A stretch of DNA of 64,000 nt from Planctomycetota bacterium (GTDB lineage Bacteria; Planctomycetota; Phycisphaerae; SM23-33): the NCBI GenBank assembly GCA_022705325.1, contig JAKJER010000024.1, positions 27,736-91,735 on the forward strand, read 5' to 3'. Shown in pieces: positions 9,651 through 17,443 of the stretch (within the stretch, counting starts at the first letter, position 1; each line of letters begins with the position of its first letter). The notes under the pieces are model-generated. The model was given only the letters and a program-made list of their open reading frames with translations. It was not told where the DNA came from and did no database searches. The position numbers were made by a program, and so were the translations under genes.

Positions 9651-9956
9651 GTGCGCCTCCGAGCGCCGGACCTGCACCGGCCTACAAGGCCCGCGCAGTC
9701 CGCTGCCCTTCGCTTTCCACTCCTGCTGCACTACTAGGCTCGTCAAAACCAGGAGCGGACTTGAATAACGTCCTTGAGCGGCGTCCCGCCTGGGGTCCCG
9801 TTGCGGCTGCCGCTGCCGGAAGACACGTCGTCGCCACCACCGTCATCTCCCTTTGCCTCTCGGTTGTCGGGGTCATCCGGAGGTCGTCCGCTCCCGGTGA
9901 CTCCCGCTGTGGTCTTTCCCTCCCACCCGTCTATACCGTACATTGGTCACATACGG
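9651..9956. other. divergent intergenic region between the pilus operon and the VanZ-like gene
   Basis: This 306-bp gap must carry promoters for both flanking genes. I see no convincing -35/-10 pair. A 66-codon minus-strand open frame (9743-9943) has a Gly/Asp/Ser-rich composition, no start signal and no recognisable domain, so I do not call it. Confidence 0.5.
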
Positions 9957-11387
9957 ATGCATGAGCAACCGCCTCAATCCGAGTCCGACACTCTCCCTCC
10001 TGTAGCCAGGGCCGGTCGGTACTACTTCGCCGCCTTCGTCTTCTATCTGCTGCTGGTGGTGTACGGCAGCCTGGTGCCCCTGAAGTTCCGCGACCTGCCG
10101 GCGGACGCAGCCTGGCGGGTGTTCACCCACGCCTTCTCCAGGGGCGTCTCGGGCGCCTATCTCTCGCGGTCGGACGTGGTGGCCAACTTCCTGCTGTTCG
10201 TGCCGCTGGCGTTCCTGGGCATGGGCCTGCTCACGCGCGGCGGGCGGGCGCGCTGGCACGTGCTGTGGGCCCTGCCGCTGCTGCCGACCCTGACGGCCAT
10301 CGGGGCCGGCATCGAGTACCTGCAGGTCTATGTGCCCGCGCGCAATCCCTCGCCGCGCGACGTGGCCATGCAGGCCTGCGGCTCGTTGCTGGGCGTGATG
10401 CTGTGGGCCCTGGCGGGTCGGCCCTTCACCCGATACGTGCACGGCCTGGCTCACCACACGCGCCTCCGCCGCCCGGACGTGCAGGTGCTGGGCGGCTACC
10501 TGGTGGGCTTCTTCCTCTATCAGCTCATGCCCTTCAACCTCACCATCAGCCCGGCGGAGATTACCCGCAAGCTCTACAACGGACAGATCAACTTCGTTCC
10601 CTTCGCCGATCCCGTGGGCTATCGCCCGTACATCGTTTTCGCCAAGTTCACCTTGCTGGTGCCCGTGGGCATGTTCTTCGCGCTGTGGCGGCCCGGGCGG
10701 CGCGTGTGGGCGGCGGTGGGCTACGGGCTGCTGTACGTGGTCGCCCTGGAGCTGGCCCAACTGCTGGTGGTCGAACACTTCACCAGCGTCACCGACGTGA
10801 TCCTGGGCACGGGCGGCTGCCTGCTGGGCGGGCTGCTGGGGGCGATGATCGCCTCGGCCCGCGGGGACGCAGCGGCGCAGGGCGCCGGCGGCGCCGAGTC
10901 TGCGCGGGCGGCCGGCGACGGCTTCTGGGGCCGGTGGGGATGGGAGATCAAGTTCGCGCTGACGGCGCTGTACGTGGGAGCGCTGGCCCTGCTGCGCTGG
11001 TGGCCGCTGGACTTCCGCACGCCCCCGCGCGGGCTGCTCAAGCAGGCGTATGCCGCGCTCCGCGTGCCGATGCACCACCTGTACTTCCAGAATCCGTTCG
11101 AGGCCTTCACCAACATCGCCCGCGACGTCGGATGGTTCATGGTGGTCGGGCTGCTGCTGCGGAGCCTGTGGCCCAACCGCTCCCGCCTGGGCTGGCTGGG
11201 CAGCCTCTTCCTCGCATGCGTCCTGGCCGGCGGACTGGAGCTGGGCCAGGTGTTCGTCTCCCGCGTGCCGGACGTGACCAGCATCCTGCTGGGCGGCCTG
11301 GGCGCCTTCGCGGGCATCCTGGCCCAGCCGTTCCTGGGGCGAGTGTTCGGTCTTAGTCCTGGCAAGAAGGCAGCGGGCGGGACGTGA
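9957..11387 (+). CDS. VanZ-like polytopic membrane protein with three repeats
   Basis: A 476-residue membrane protein with about ten or more hydrophobic segments. It contains three copies of the VanZ-like pattern: an N-terminal helix with Y/L-G-S-L-V-P, a loop, and a helix with E-x-x-Q followed by a loop with Asp and a Gly-rich helix. The three E-x-x-Q sites are IEYLQVYVPARNPSPRD, LELAQLLVVEHFTSVTD and LELGQVFVSRVPD. VanZ family proteins are typically ~150-200 residues with one such unit; in glycopeptide resistance VanZ lowers teicoplanin binding, but most family members have no known role. ATG 9957 is used; the upstream extension to 9774 is Pro/Ser-rich and looks non-coding. The gene converges with 11394-12314, only six bases apart. 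Confidence 0.8.
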   Translation: MHEQPPQSESDTLPPVARAGRYYFAAFVFYLLLVVYGSLVPLKFRDLPADAAWRVFTHAFSRGVSGAYLSRSDVVANFLLFVPLAFLGMGLLTRGGRARWHVLWALPLLPTLTAIGAGIEYLQVYVPARNPSPRDVAMQACGSLLGVMLWALAGRPFTRYVHGLAHHTRLRRPDVQVLGGYLVGFFLYQLMPFNLTISPAEITRKLYNGQINFVPFADPVGYRPYIVFAKFTLLVPVGMFFALWRPGRRVWAAVGYGLLYVVALELAQLLVVEHFTSVTDVILGTGGCLLGGLLGAMIASARGDAAAQGAGGAESARAAGDGFWGRWGWEIKFALTALYVGALALLRWWPLDFRTPPRGLLKQAYAALRVPMHHLYFQNPFEAFTNIARDVGWFMVVGLLLRSLWPNRSRLGWLGSLFLACVLAGGLELGQVFVSRVPDVTSILLGGLGAFAGILAQPFLGRVFGLSPGKKAAGGT

Positions 11388-11393
11388 GTCTCA

Positions 11394-12314
11394 CTACAGA
11401 CCTGGAAGCGAGGCGGGGCGCGATGTGGGTGTGGTCGCTCGTGGTCTTTCGCGTAGCTGTCGCACGGCGCGGAAAGCCTGGCGAATCTGCTCGCTCGTGC
11501 CGACGGCGAGATACAGGTCATATTCGAATACCAGGCCGGGCTTGACGGCAAACGTCGCCAGGGGTGCGAAGTACGAACAGGCCGAACCCTTTTCCTGGTA
11601 GCGATAGCAGGTGAGTCGGCTCGCGATGGGGACGTAGACCCCGGCGCCGAAGTCTTTGTCGTCGACGTAAGCAGCCCAGCCTTCGGTCATCCGGCGCCCC
11701 TCGTTGGGCCAGCCGGGCGTGGATCGGGAGACCGGTGCGCCGGTCCATGGCTTCTCGCCGTCATACACCACGAGGGTCTCCAGGTCCGGCTCGGCGAAGA
11801 AAGCTGGCGTTTCCTGGTCAACTGCCGGGTGGGCGCGCGCACCACGATAGGTGAATCTGAATCGGACGTGAGCGACGGGACCGTCCAGCCGAATCCACTC
11901 CTCCATTGTCACGTCATCCAGTTGCTTGCCGGTCGCCCAGTGGCAGGGGCGCGTCCTGGCGTAGATGCGCGATGAATCCGCCTTGAGCTCCAGTACTCGG
12001 GCTGATTCCCCGCGATAGCCTCCGCCCTGCACGGGATTCCACCGCCAAGGCTTGCCCGCCCACGACGAGCCGTCCCGCTGGCCGTAGTAGGACTGCTGCA
12101 CCAGTCTGCCGTGGTCGAAATGATTGATTAGGTTGCGTTTCGCCCCTCCCGCCGACAGCCATCCGATGGCGGCCCCGGAGCTTCTCTTGATCCCGATGCG
12201 GACCTGGCCGTTGTCCAGGAAGATCCAATTCCCCTGACCCACTGCCGGAGCGGATGCGGAATCGGCGGCACCGCACAGACAAGTCATCACGACCAGTGCC
12301 AGATTCAACGCCAC
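11394..12314 (-). CDS. secreted hypothetical protein, probable beta-sandwich
   Basis: A 306-residue protein with a signal peptide (cleavage near ADSASA, residues ~17-22) and no further membrane segment. It has many aromatic and strand-forming stretches, such as NWIFLDNGQVRIGI and WAAYVDDKDFGAGVYVP. This gives a look common to secreted carbohydrate-related beta-sandwich proteins of Planctomycetota. The GTG at 12314 has AGGAGA upstream. I do not recognise a family or catalytic residues. Divergent from the metallopeptidase gene. Confidence 0.7.
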   Translation of the reverse strand: MALNLALVVMTCLCGAADSASAPAVGQGNWIFLDNGQVRIGIKRSSGAAIGWLSAGGAKRNLINHFDHGRLVQQSYYGQRDGSSWAGKPWRWNPVQGGGYRGESARVLELKADSSRIYARTRPCHWATGKQLDDVTMEEWIRLDGPVAHVRFRFTYRGARAHPAVDQETPAFFAEPDLETLVVYDGEKPWTGAPVSRSTPGWPNEGRRMTEGWAAYVDDKDFGAGVYVPIASRLTCYRYQEKGSACSYFAPLATFAVKPGLVFEYDLYLAVGTSEQIRQAFRAVRQLRERPRATTPTSRPASLPGL

Positions 12315-12407
12315 GGTTTCTCCTTGGGCGGCTCATGTTTGCAGACGACCCCTCTCGCAAGAGATGAACGGAGAATTTCTGCTTCTGTTGCTCCTCCTGG
12401 CGGGCGA

Positions 12408-12413
12408 TATAAT
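12408..12413 (+). promoter_or_regulatory. TATAAT -10 box of the metallopeptidase gene
   Basis: A perfect TATAAT lies eight bases before ATG 12422. Transcription starting about seven bases after the box would begin at or just before the start codon, so the mRNA would be leaderless or nearly so. No strong -35 is seen. Confidence 0.5.
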
Positions 12414-12421
12414 CACACGTG

Positions 12422-13576
12422 ATGTGTTCGTTGAGGAAAGTTCTGATCGCAGCGACGCTCCTGGTAATGGGCACGGCAGCGCAGGGGCCGGCCCAGTCGG
12501 CGCCGGGGAACGACCCAGCCAATCTCGATGAGCAGGCCAAGCGACTGGCCAAGGAACAGCTCGAGCGCCTGGGGGCCGGCTATGTCGCCCGCATCGACCC
12601 GCAGCGGCGGATCGTGTACGTCTCGGCCATCGACCCGGGCAACTTCCAGCGGGTGACGGCCCTGCTGTCGATGCAGCACGACCTGCTGCGGCGTCAGATC
12701 TTCCCCGCCCCCTTGGGGTGGAACGTGACGGTGATCTTCCCCACGCTGAATGACTATCGCCGCCGCACGCCGCTGGCCAAGGCAGCCGGCTTTTACCACC
12801 ACCCCTCGCGGACGCTCTACAGCGTTTCGCTCAGCGACGTGCTGCTGCACGAGTTTACCCACGCGCTGCATCACAACGATCAGCATCTCAGCCGCCAGCA
12901 GCACGCCTTGTGGGTGATCGAGGGGTTTGCGACGCTGTTCCAGCGGTGCAAGCCCACGGCGGCGGGGCTCGAGCCGCAGAACGACTGGTCTCTGGGGGAC
13001 CTCCAGGAAACGGTCAAGGCGGGCAAGGCCTGCAAGCTGGCCGAGCTGATGACTATGAGCCAGAAGGCGTTTCTGGAGAAGGCCGAGACGCACTATTCCC
13101 AAGTGCGGTGGGTGATGATGTATCTCTACCGCAAGGGCAAGCTGCCGGAGTTCTACGCGACGTACAAGGCGACCTGGGCGGCGGACGCCACCGGCCGAAA
13201 GGCCCTGGAGAAGGTCTTCGCCCAAGACCTGGACAAGATCGAAGCCGACTGGACCCAATGGCTGCTGGAGCTCGAACCGCCCTGGAAGCCGGGCTACACC
13301 GTCAAGGCCCGCCTGGGCGTGCGCATGAAGCCCTGCGAGGACGGAGTGGAGATCACGGCCCTGCTTCGCGGCTCGGCGGCCAGCCAGACCCACCTGCTGC
13401 GCCCGGGCGACGTGGTGCTGGCTATCAACGCTCAGCAAACGCCGACCCCGCGGGACCTGACCGCCGCCGTGCAGGCCTGCAAGCCGGGGCAGATCGTGGA
13501 CATCGAGATTATCCGCGACGGCAAGGTGACGACGATCAAGCAGGTCCTGGGCGTGGGCGGGCCGGAGAAGAAGTAA
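12422..13576 (+). CDS. secreted HExxH metallopeptidase with C-terminal PDZ domain
   Basis: A 384-residue exported protein with a signal peptide (residues 1-~22). The zinc site reads LLHEFTHALHH (H143, E144, H147) with a likely third ligand E167 in VIEGFA, i.e. the gluzincin/peptidase MA arrangement. A PDZ-like domain occupies about 295-375 (ARLGVRMKPCEDGVEI, then LLRPGDVVLAINAQ and DIEIIRDGK). Substrate is unknown; PDZ modules usually choose C-termini or tether the protease. I take ATG 12422, not the adjacent GTG 12419, because of the TATAAT eight bases upstream. A GC-rich palindrome (13583-13598) lies just after the stop, between this gene and the convergent glnB. Confidence 0.82.
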   Translation: MCSLRKVLIAATLLVMGTAAQGPAQSAPGNDPANLDEQAKRLAKEQLERLGAGYVARIDPQRRIVYVSAIDPGNFQRVTALLSMQHDLLRRQIFPAPLGWNVTVIFPTLNDYRRRTPLAKAAGFYHHPSRTLYSVSLSDVLLHEFTHALHHNDQHLSRQQHALWVIEGFATLFQRCKPTAAGLEPQNDWSLGDLQETVKAGKACKLAELMTMSQKAFLEKAETHYSQVRWVMMYLYRKGKLPEFYATYKATWAADATGRKALEKVFAQDLDKIEADWTQWLLELEPPWKPGYTVKARLGVRMKPCEDGVEITALLRGSAASQTHLLRPGDVVLAINAQQTPTPRDLTAAVQACKPGQIVDIEIIRDGKVTTIKQVLGVGGPEKK

Positions 13577-13634
13577 TCACCGGCTCGGCGCGCCGAGCGG
13601 CTCAAGGGCAAGCTCGGCGACCGGCGCCGGATGC

Positions 13635-13976
13635 CTACCCGATGGCCTCGTTGCCTTCCTCGCCCGTGCGGATGCGGATGCAGCGGGGCAGGTCCAGGAC
13701 GAAGATCTTCCCGTCGCCGATGTTGCCGGTGTGCGCCGCGCCCATGATGGCGTCGATGGTCGGCTGGACGTACTGGTCGTTGACGGCGATCTCCAGTTTG
13801 ACCTTCCGCAGGAGCGAGCCGGCCTCCTTGTGGCTGCGGTAGACCTCGGCGATGCCCTTCTGTCGCCCGCGTCCCAGCACGGGCGTAGCCGTTACCAGGT
13901 GGATTTCCTTCTCCTCGAGCTTCTGGAGGACCTCGTCCATTCGGTCGGGCTGGATGATGGCGATGACGTATTTCAT
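13635..13976 (-). CDS. glnB: nitrogen regulatory protein P-II
   Basis: A 113-residue P-II signal protein that senses 2-oxoglutarate, ATP/ADP and glutamine status and controls its ammonium channel and other targets. Family signatures are intact: GRGRQKG at the start of the T-loop, EVYR (Tyr46), and TGNIGDGKIFV plus RIRTGEEG near the C-terminus. Residue 51 is Glu, so the Tyr51 that GlnD uridylylates in proteobacteria is missing. It follows amt on the same strand with a 95-bp gap, the classical amt-glnK/glnB pairing, so glnK would be an equally good name. A separate promoter is not evident. Confidence 0.95.
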   Translation of the reverse strand: MKYVIAIIQPDRMDEVLQKLEEKEIHLVTATPVLGRGRQKGIAEVYRSHKEAGSLLRKVKLEIAVNDQYVQPTIDAIMGAAHTGNIGDGKIFVLDLPRCIRIRTGEEGNEAIG

Positions 13977-14071
13977 AAGGCGGTCCTTTGGCGTCCGTAT
14001 AGGTCTTTGTCTTCTTGTTCAGCGACAGAGCGTCGCGTGCCGTCCAGGGTCTCAGGCGGGCGCCTGAAGAC

Positions 14072-15448
14072 TCAGTCGATCACCGTGTACGCGGATTCCT
14101 TGTGCTGGGTGAGGTCCAGGCCGACGCGTTCGTCGTGTTCGCAGACCCGCAGGCCCATGGTCAGGTCCACCAGCTTGAGCAGGATCAGGCCCAGCACGAA
14201 CGAGAAGACGATGCACACGACAGCCGCCTGCACCTGCACCAGGAGCTGATGCGCGCCGCCCTCGCCATAGAACAATCCGTTCTTGCCGTTGACCTCGGCC
14301 GACGCGAACAGCCCGGTGGCGATCGCGCCCCAGATGCCGCCCACTCCGTGGACGCCGAAGGCGTCGAGGCTGTCGTCGTAGCCGAGGCGGGGTTTGAGGA
14401 AGGTCACGCACAGCCAGGGGATGACGGCTGCCCCGACGCCGATGGCGATGGCGCCCATGGGTGTGACGAACCCGGCCGCCGGCGTGATGGAGACCAGTCC
14501 GGCCACCGCGCCGGTGATCATGCCCAGCGTGGTGGGCTTGGTGTGGAAGAACCAGTCCAGCAGGGCCCAGATCAGACCGGCGGTGGCGGCGGCGGTATGG
14601 GTGTTGACGAAGGCAGCCGACGCCAGGCCGTTGGCGCCCAGGGCGCTGGCGGCGTTGAACCCGAACCAGCCGAACCAGAGCAGCCCCGCGCCCAGCGTAG
14701 CCCAGGGCAGGCTGTGGGGCGGGCTGATGGCGTTGGGGTAGCCCTTTCGCCTGCCCAGCACCAGCGCGGCAGCCAGCGCGGTCATGCCCGCATTGATGTG
14801 CACGACCGTCCCGCCGGCGAAGTCCAGGGCGCCCCACCCGGCCGCCCCGAGGAAGCCGCCCGCGCCCCACACCCAGTGGGCCATCGGGTCGTACACGATC
14901 GTCGCCCACAGCAGGCTGAAGACGCAGAACGCGGAGAACTTCATCCGCTCGGCGAAGGCCCCGATGATCAGCGCCGGCGTGATCACCGCGAACATCATCT
15001 GGAACATCATGAAGGTCGAGTGAGGAATCGTCGGGGCGTAGTCGCTGGGAGCGGCGCCGACGCCCTTCAGGCCGATCCACTCCAGCCCGCCGATGATGCC
15101 GCCCTTGGTGGGCCCGAACGACAGGCTGTAGCCCACCAGCACCCACTGCACGCTGATCAGGCAGAGGATCATGAAGCACTGCATGAGCACCGAGAGGTAG
15201 TTCTTCTTACGGACCAGTCCGCCGTAGAAGAACGCCAGGGCGGGCGTCATGAGCATGACCAGGGCCGTGCCCATCATGACCCAGGCCGTGTCGCCGGTGT
15301 CAATGGCTGCGGGCGCAGCGGCAGGCGCCGTGGCGGCTGGAGGCGTCGAGGCGACCTCGGCCAAGAGCCCTCCGCCCAGCGCAAAGACAACCATGGCCGA
15401 GAGTAGACGCGGCAACCACTTCCGTACGTACGTAGTCTTCACTTGCAT
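14072..15448 (-). CDS. amt: ammonium transporter Amt
   Basis: A 458-residue ammonium channel with a signal-like first hydrophobic segment, an Ala/Pro-rich linker and ~11 transmembrane helices. Family motifs are present: FFYGGLVRKKN, the DFAGGTVVHINAG stretch with conserved Asp and the first pore His, and FGVHGVGGIWGA with the second pore-region His. I choose ATG 15448 because AGGAAAGGG lies directly upstream; the frame remains open to 15604. It is followed by the P-II gene and preceded by a sigma-54-type promoter, so nitrogen-limitation control is likely. Confidence 0.96.
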   Translation of the reverse strand: MQVKTTYVRKWLPRLLSAMVVFALGGGLLAEVASTPPAATAPAAAPAAIDTGDTAWVMMGTALVMLMTPALAFFYGGLVRKKNYLSVLMQCFMILCLISVQWVLVGYSLSFGPTKGGIIGGLEWIGLKGVGAAPSDYAPTIPHSTFMMFQMMFAVITPALIIGAFAERMKFSAFCVFSLLWATIVYDPMAHWVWGAGGFLGAAGWGALDFAGGTVVHINAGMTALAAALVLGRRKGYPNAISPPHSLPWATLGAGLLWFGWFGFNAASALGANGLASAAFVNTHTAAATAGLIWALLDWFFHTKPTTLGMITGAVAGLVSITPAAGFVTPMGAIAIGVGAAVIPWLCVTFLKPRLGYDDSLDAFGVHGVGGIWGAIATGLFASAEVNGKNGLFYGEGGAHQLLVQVQAAVVCIVFSFVLGLILLKLVDLTMGLRVCEHDERVGLDLTQHKESAYTVID

Positions 15449-15503
15449 TACCCTTTCCTGCATATCCAGACAGTTCGACTGCACGGCTCGTGGAAAGGGA
15501 AAA

Positions 15504-15518
15504 GCACAGGGCGTGCCA
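15504..15518 (-). promoter_or_regulatory. sigma-54 (-24/-12) promoter of amt-glnB
   Basis: On the minus strand the sequence reads TGGCACGCCCTGTGC followed by T's. This matches the sigma-54 consensus TGGCAC-N5-TTGCW with one mismatch and exact GG/GC spacing. Transcription would begin near 15492, about 44 bases before the amt start. The position upstream of an ammonium transporter agrees with nitrogen control. Confidence 0.65.
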
Positions 15519-15598
15519 GAGGATGGATTCGAACTGCAACTTCTTCCCGGATAAGGAATTACTGGCCTATACGACCGGAGGCCAACAGGGGAGGCGGC

Positions 15599-15643
15599 AG
15601 ACAAAAACGTCCCAATTCTGCGGAAGATCGCACATTTTTGTCT
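15599..15643. promoter_or_regulatory. inverted repeat AGACAAAAA-N27-TTTTTGTCT upstream of the sigma-54 promoter
   Basis: Two perfect 9-bp arms are separated by 27 bp, about 80-130 bp upstream of the sigma-54 element. That is a suitable distance for an enhancer-binding activator. It could instead be a terminator-like hairpin for the upstream lipoprotein gene (stop at 15656), since the second arm on the minus strand is T-rich. Both roles are possible. Confidence 0.4.
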
Positions 15644-15655
15644 TGGCAGATCGCG

Positions 15656-16690
15656 TCAGGACGCCGAGCGAAGCTCCTGGACCTTGCGGTCGAGAATGGC
15701 GTCTTCGATGGCCCCGCCGCCCATGCCCGCCGGTGAGAGTTGCGTGTCGATCAGCAGGCCGGCTTCCTTCTCGATACGCTGGATCTCGTCCAGCACTTTC
15801 TGGTCCCCCCGCCCGATGATGTCTTCGGACTCAGCCAGTCGTTCGAGTTGACGCTGGGCCGAGGCGACCAGGGCCAGGGCCTGGCGGCAGCGCCGGGCGT
15901 GGGCGTCCAAGGCCAGCAGCAGCCGGGCGATCTCGCGCAGCTCCCGCTCGAGGGCGTCGCGGACGTGCGCGGACAGCCCGCCGGCCTGAAGTTGGGCGTC
16001 GACCTCGCGGGCCTGGTCCAGGAGCTTGCGGCGAAACTGCGGGATGCCCTTGTCCAAGGCGTTCTGCAAGCCGCTGCGCCTCTGTTCGAGGCCGACGCCC
16101 CGCTCAGCCAGCACCTCCTGCGTGGTCGGCTCGGGAACGTGGGGGCGGAACGACCGGCTGGCGTTGGTCTGGAGGGCATACTCGAACTGCATCAGGCCGT
16201 CGCGCAGGCCCAAGTATCGCTGGCGTTGACAGGAGTTGACCTTGAGCTTCGCGTAGAGAGACACGTCGGCGGCGTCCAGTTCGATGCAGTAGACGTGCCC
16301 TACGACGACTTGGGCCTGGAACTCATAGCCGTCGGCCGGGGCGTCCAGAACGGCTTCGTAGTCGACGGGCCCCAGATCAACCACCCCGCCTCGCGGGACG
16401 CGGATGACCAGGTCGCCGTCGTCGAAGGCGAAGTCGCCGCTCTTGCGGGGGGTAATGGCGTTCTGGGTGAGCGAGTAGCCCTTGTCGCCGGGGACCGTGC
16501 CCCCGCCGTAGACCAGCCGGCTGGGCCCGCGGACGCCTCCCGCGCCGCCGCGGTGCGAGTCGGAGCAGCCGCCCACCAGGATCAGGACGAGGGCAGACAG
16601 GACGATGACGGCCGGTCTGAAGGCGGCAACGGCCCGGCGCGGCACGGTTCGGGCCTGATGCGTCGTTCGAGTTGCCCCATGGGGTCGCAT
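15656..16690 (-). CDS. lipoprotein with C-terminal coiled coil
   Basis: A 344-residue protein with a basic N-terminus, a hydrophobic segment and a lipobox VGGC (lipidated Cys42). After a beta-rich middle part (~55-150), residues ~195-330 are mostly helical and charged (for example LERELREIARLLLALDAHARRCRQALAL), consistent with coiled coils. No family is recognised. A TATAAT box lies ten bases before the ATG. It is upstream of amt on the same strand, but the amt gap carries its own promoter, so they are probably separate units. Confidence 0.7.
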   Translation of the reverse strand: MRPHGATRTTHQARTVPRRAVAAFRPAVIVLSALVLILVGGCSDSHRGGAGGVRGPSRLVYGGGTVPGDKGYSLTQNAITPRKSGDFAFDDGDLVIRVPRGGVVDLGPVDYEAVLDAPADGYEFQAQVVVGHVYCIELDAADVSLYAKLKVNSCQRQRYLGLRDGLMQFEYALQTNASRSFRPHVPEPTTQEVLAERGVGLEQRRSGLQNALDKGIPQFRRKLLDQAREVDAQLQAGGLSAHVRDALERELREIARLLLALDAHARRCRQALALVASAQRQLERLAESEDIIGRGDQKVLDEIQRIEKEAGLLIDTQLSPAGMGGGAIEDAILDRKVQELRSAS

Positions 16691-16700
16691 ATCCGTCTGT

Positions 16701-16706
16701 ATTATA
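16701..16706 (-). promoter_or_regulatory. TATAAT -10 box of the lipoprotein gene
   Basis: Minus-strand TATAAT ends ten bases before the ATG at 16690, predicting a leader of only three or four bases. No clear -35 hexamer. Confidence 0.4.
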
Positions 16707-16864
16707 GAGCCGCCCCCGCCGTGGCGGCGATTACGCGCGACAGCGGGTTTTGTAACGTGCTACACCCTTTCCTGGCCGCGCAGAAAGGCGCACGGCGGAT
16801 TCGGTCGGTTGCAGAGACGATCGTGTCTCTGCTCGCACCGGACCGCGCGCTTGCGTACCGCCCG

Positions 16865-17443
16865 TCACGCGTGGAGCTTTTGCAGGGCCCAGGCGAGGTT
16901 CTCGCCCAGGATGCGCATGGTCTTCATGCCTTCCTCGTCCTGGCTGACGCTGCCCTTGTCCAGCCCGAAGCCCATGTTCCAGTAGGACGAGCCGATCACC
17001 AGCATCTGGGCGATCAGGAAGAAGTGGTTCATGGTGTCGAAGGCGTGGATCTCGCCGCCCCTCCGCACCGCCACCACCGCCGCGCCCAGCTTGCGCCGCA
17101 GCGGCTGGCCGTTCGCCCGATTGACGAACCCGCAGCGGTCGATCAGCGCCTTCATCTCCGTCGAGACGTCCGCGAAGTACGTGGGGGAGCCCAGGATGAT
17201 CGCGTCGGCGGCGACCATCTTGGCGTAGCACTCGTTTACGATGTCGCCCTTGACCACGCATTGTCCGTCTTTGCGTTCGAGGCACTGGTAGCAGGCCATG
17301 CAGCCGCGGATGCTCCGCCCGCCGACCTGGACGATCTCGGTCTCGATGCCGGCAGCCTCGAGCGGCTCGAAGACGGCGCGGATCAGGATGGCGGTGTTTC
17401 CCTCCGCCCCGCGGGGCGAGCCGTTGAACGCGACGACCTTCAT
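16865..17443 (-). CDS. flavodoxin-fold NAD(P)H-dependent FMN reductase, Isf-like
   Basis: A 192-residue flavoprotein. The opening MKVVAFNGSPRGAEGNT is the FMN phosphate-binding loop, and GSPTYFADVSTEMKALIDR is the second FMN loop of the FMN_red/NADPH-dependent reductase family. Four cysteines, C48-x2-C51-x2-C54-x7-C62, follow the pattern of iron-sulfur flavoproteins that hold a [4Fe-4S] cluster near FMN. It probably acts as a cytoplasmic electron carrier or quinone/aromatic reductase. Its start overlaps the stop of the esterase gene (ATGA), so both are one operon. Substrate unknown. Confidence 0.85.
   Translation of the reverse strand: MKVVAFNGSPRGAEGNTAILIRAVFEPLEAAGIETEIVQVGGRSIRGCMACYQCLERKDGQCVVKGDIVNECYAKMVAADAIILGSPTYFADVSTEMKALIDRCGFVNRANGQPLRRKLGAAVVAVRRGGEIHAFDTMNHFFLIAQMLVIGSSYWNMGFGLDKGSVSQDEEGMKTMRILGENLAWALQKLHA

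Noticed and set aside
9743..9943. 66-codon frame in the divergent gap before the pilus operon
   Set aside because: Gly/Asp/Ser-rich, no ribosome site, no family.
15504..15600. tRNA-like antisense motif (GGATTCGAAC) upstream of amt
   Set aside because: The T-loop sequence TTCGAAT is present on the minus strand, but the flanking T-stem does not pair (one pair of five). The only acceptor match gives a 53-nt molecule, and no D-arm fits. Part of it overlaps the sigma-54 promoter.
15519..15600. glutamine riboswitch in the amt leader
   Set aside because: It lies upstream of the predicted transcription start, and I see none of the conserved glnA-type sequence elements.
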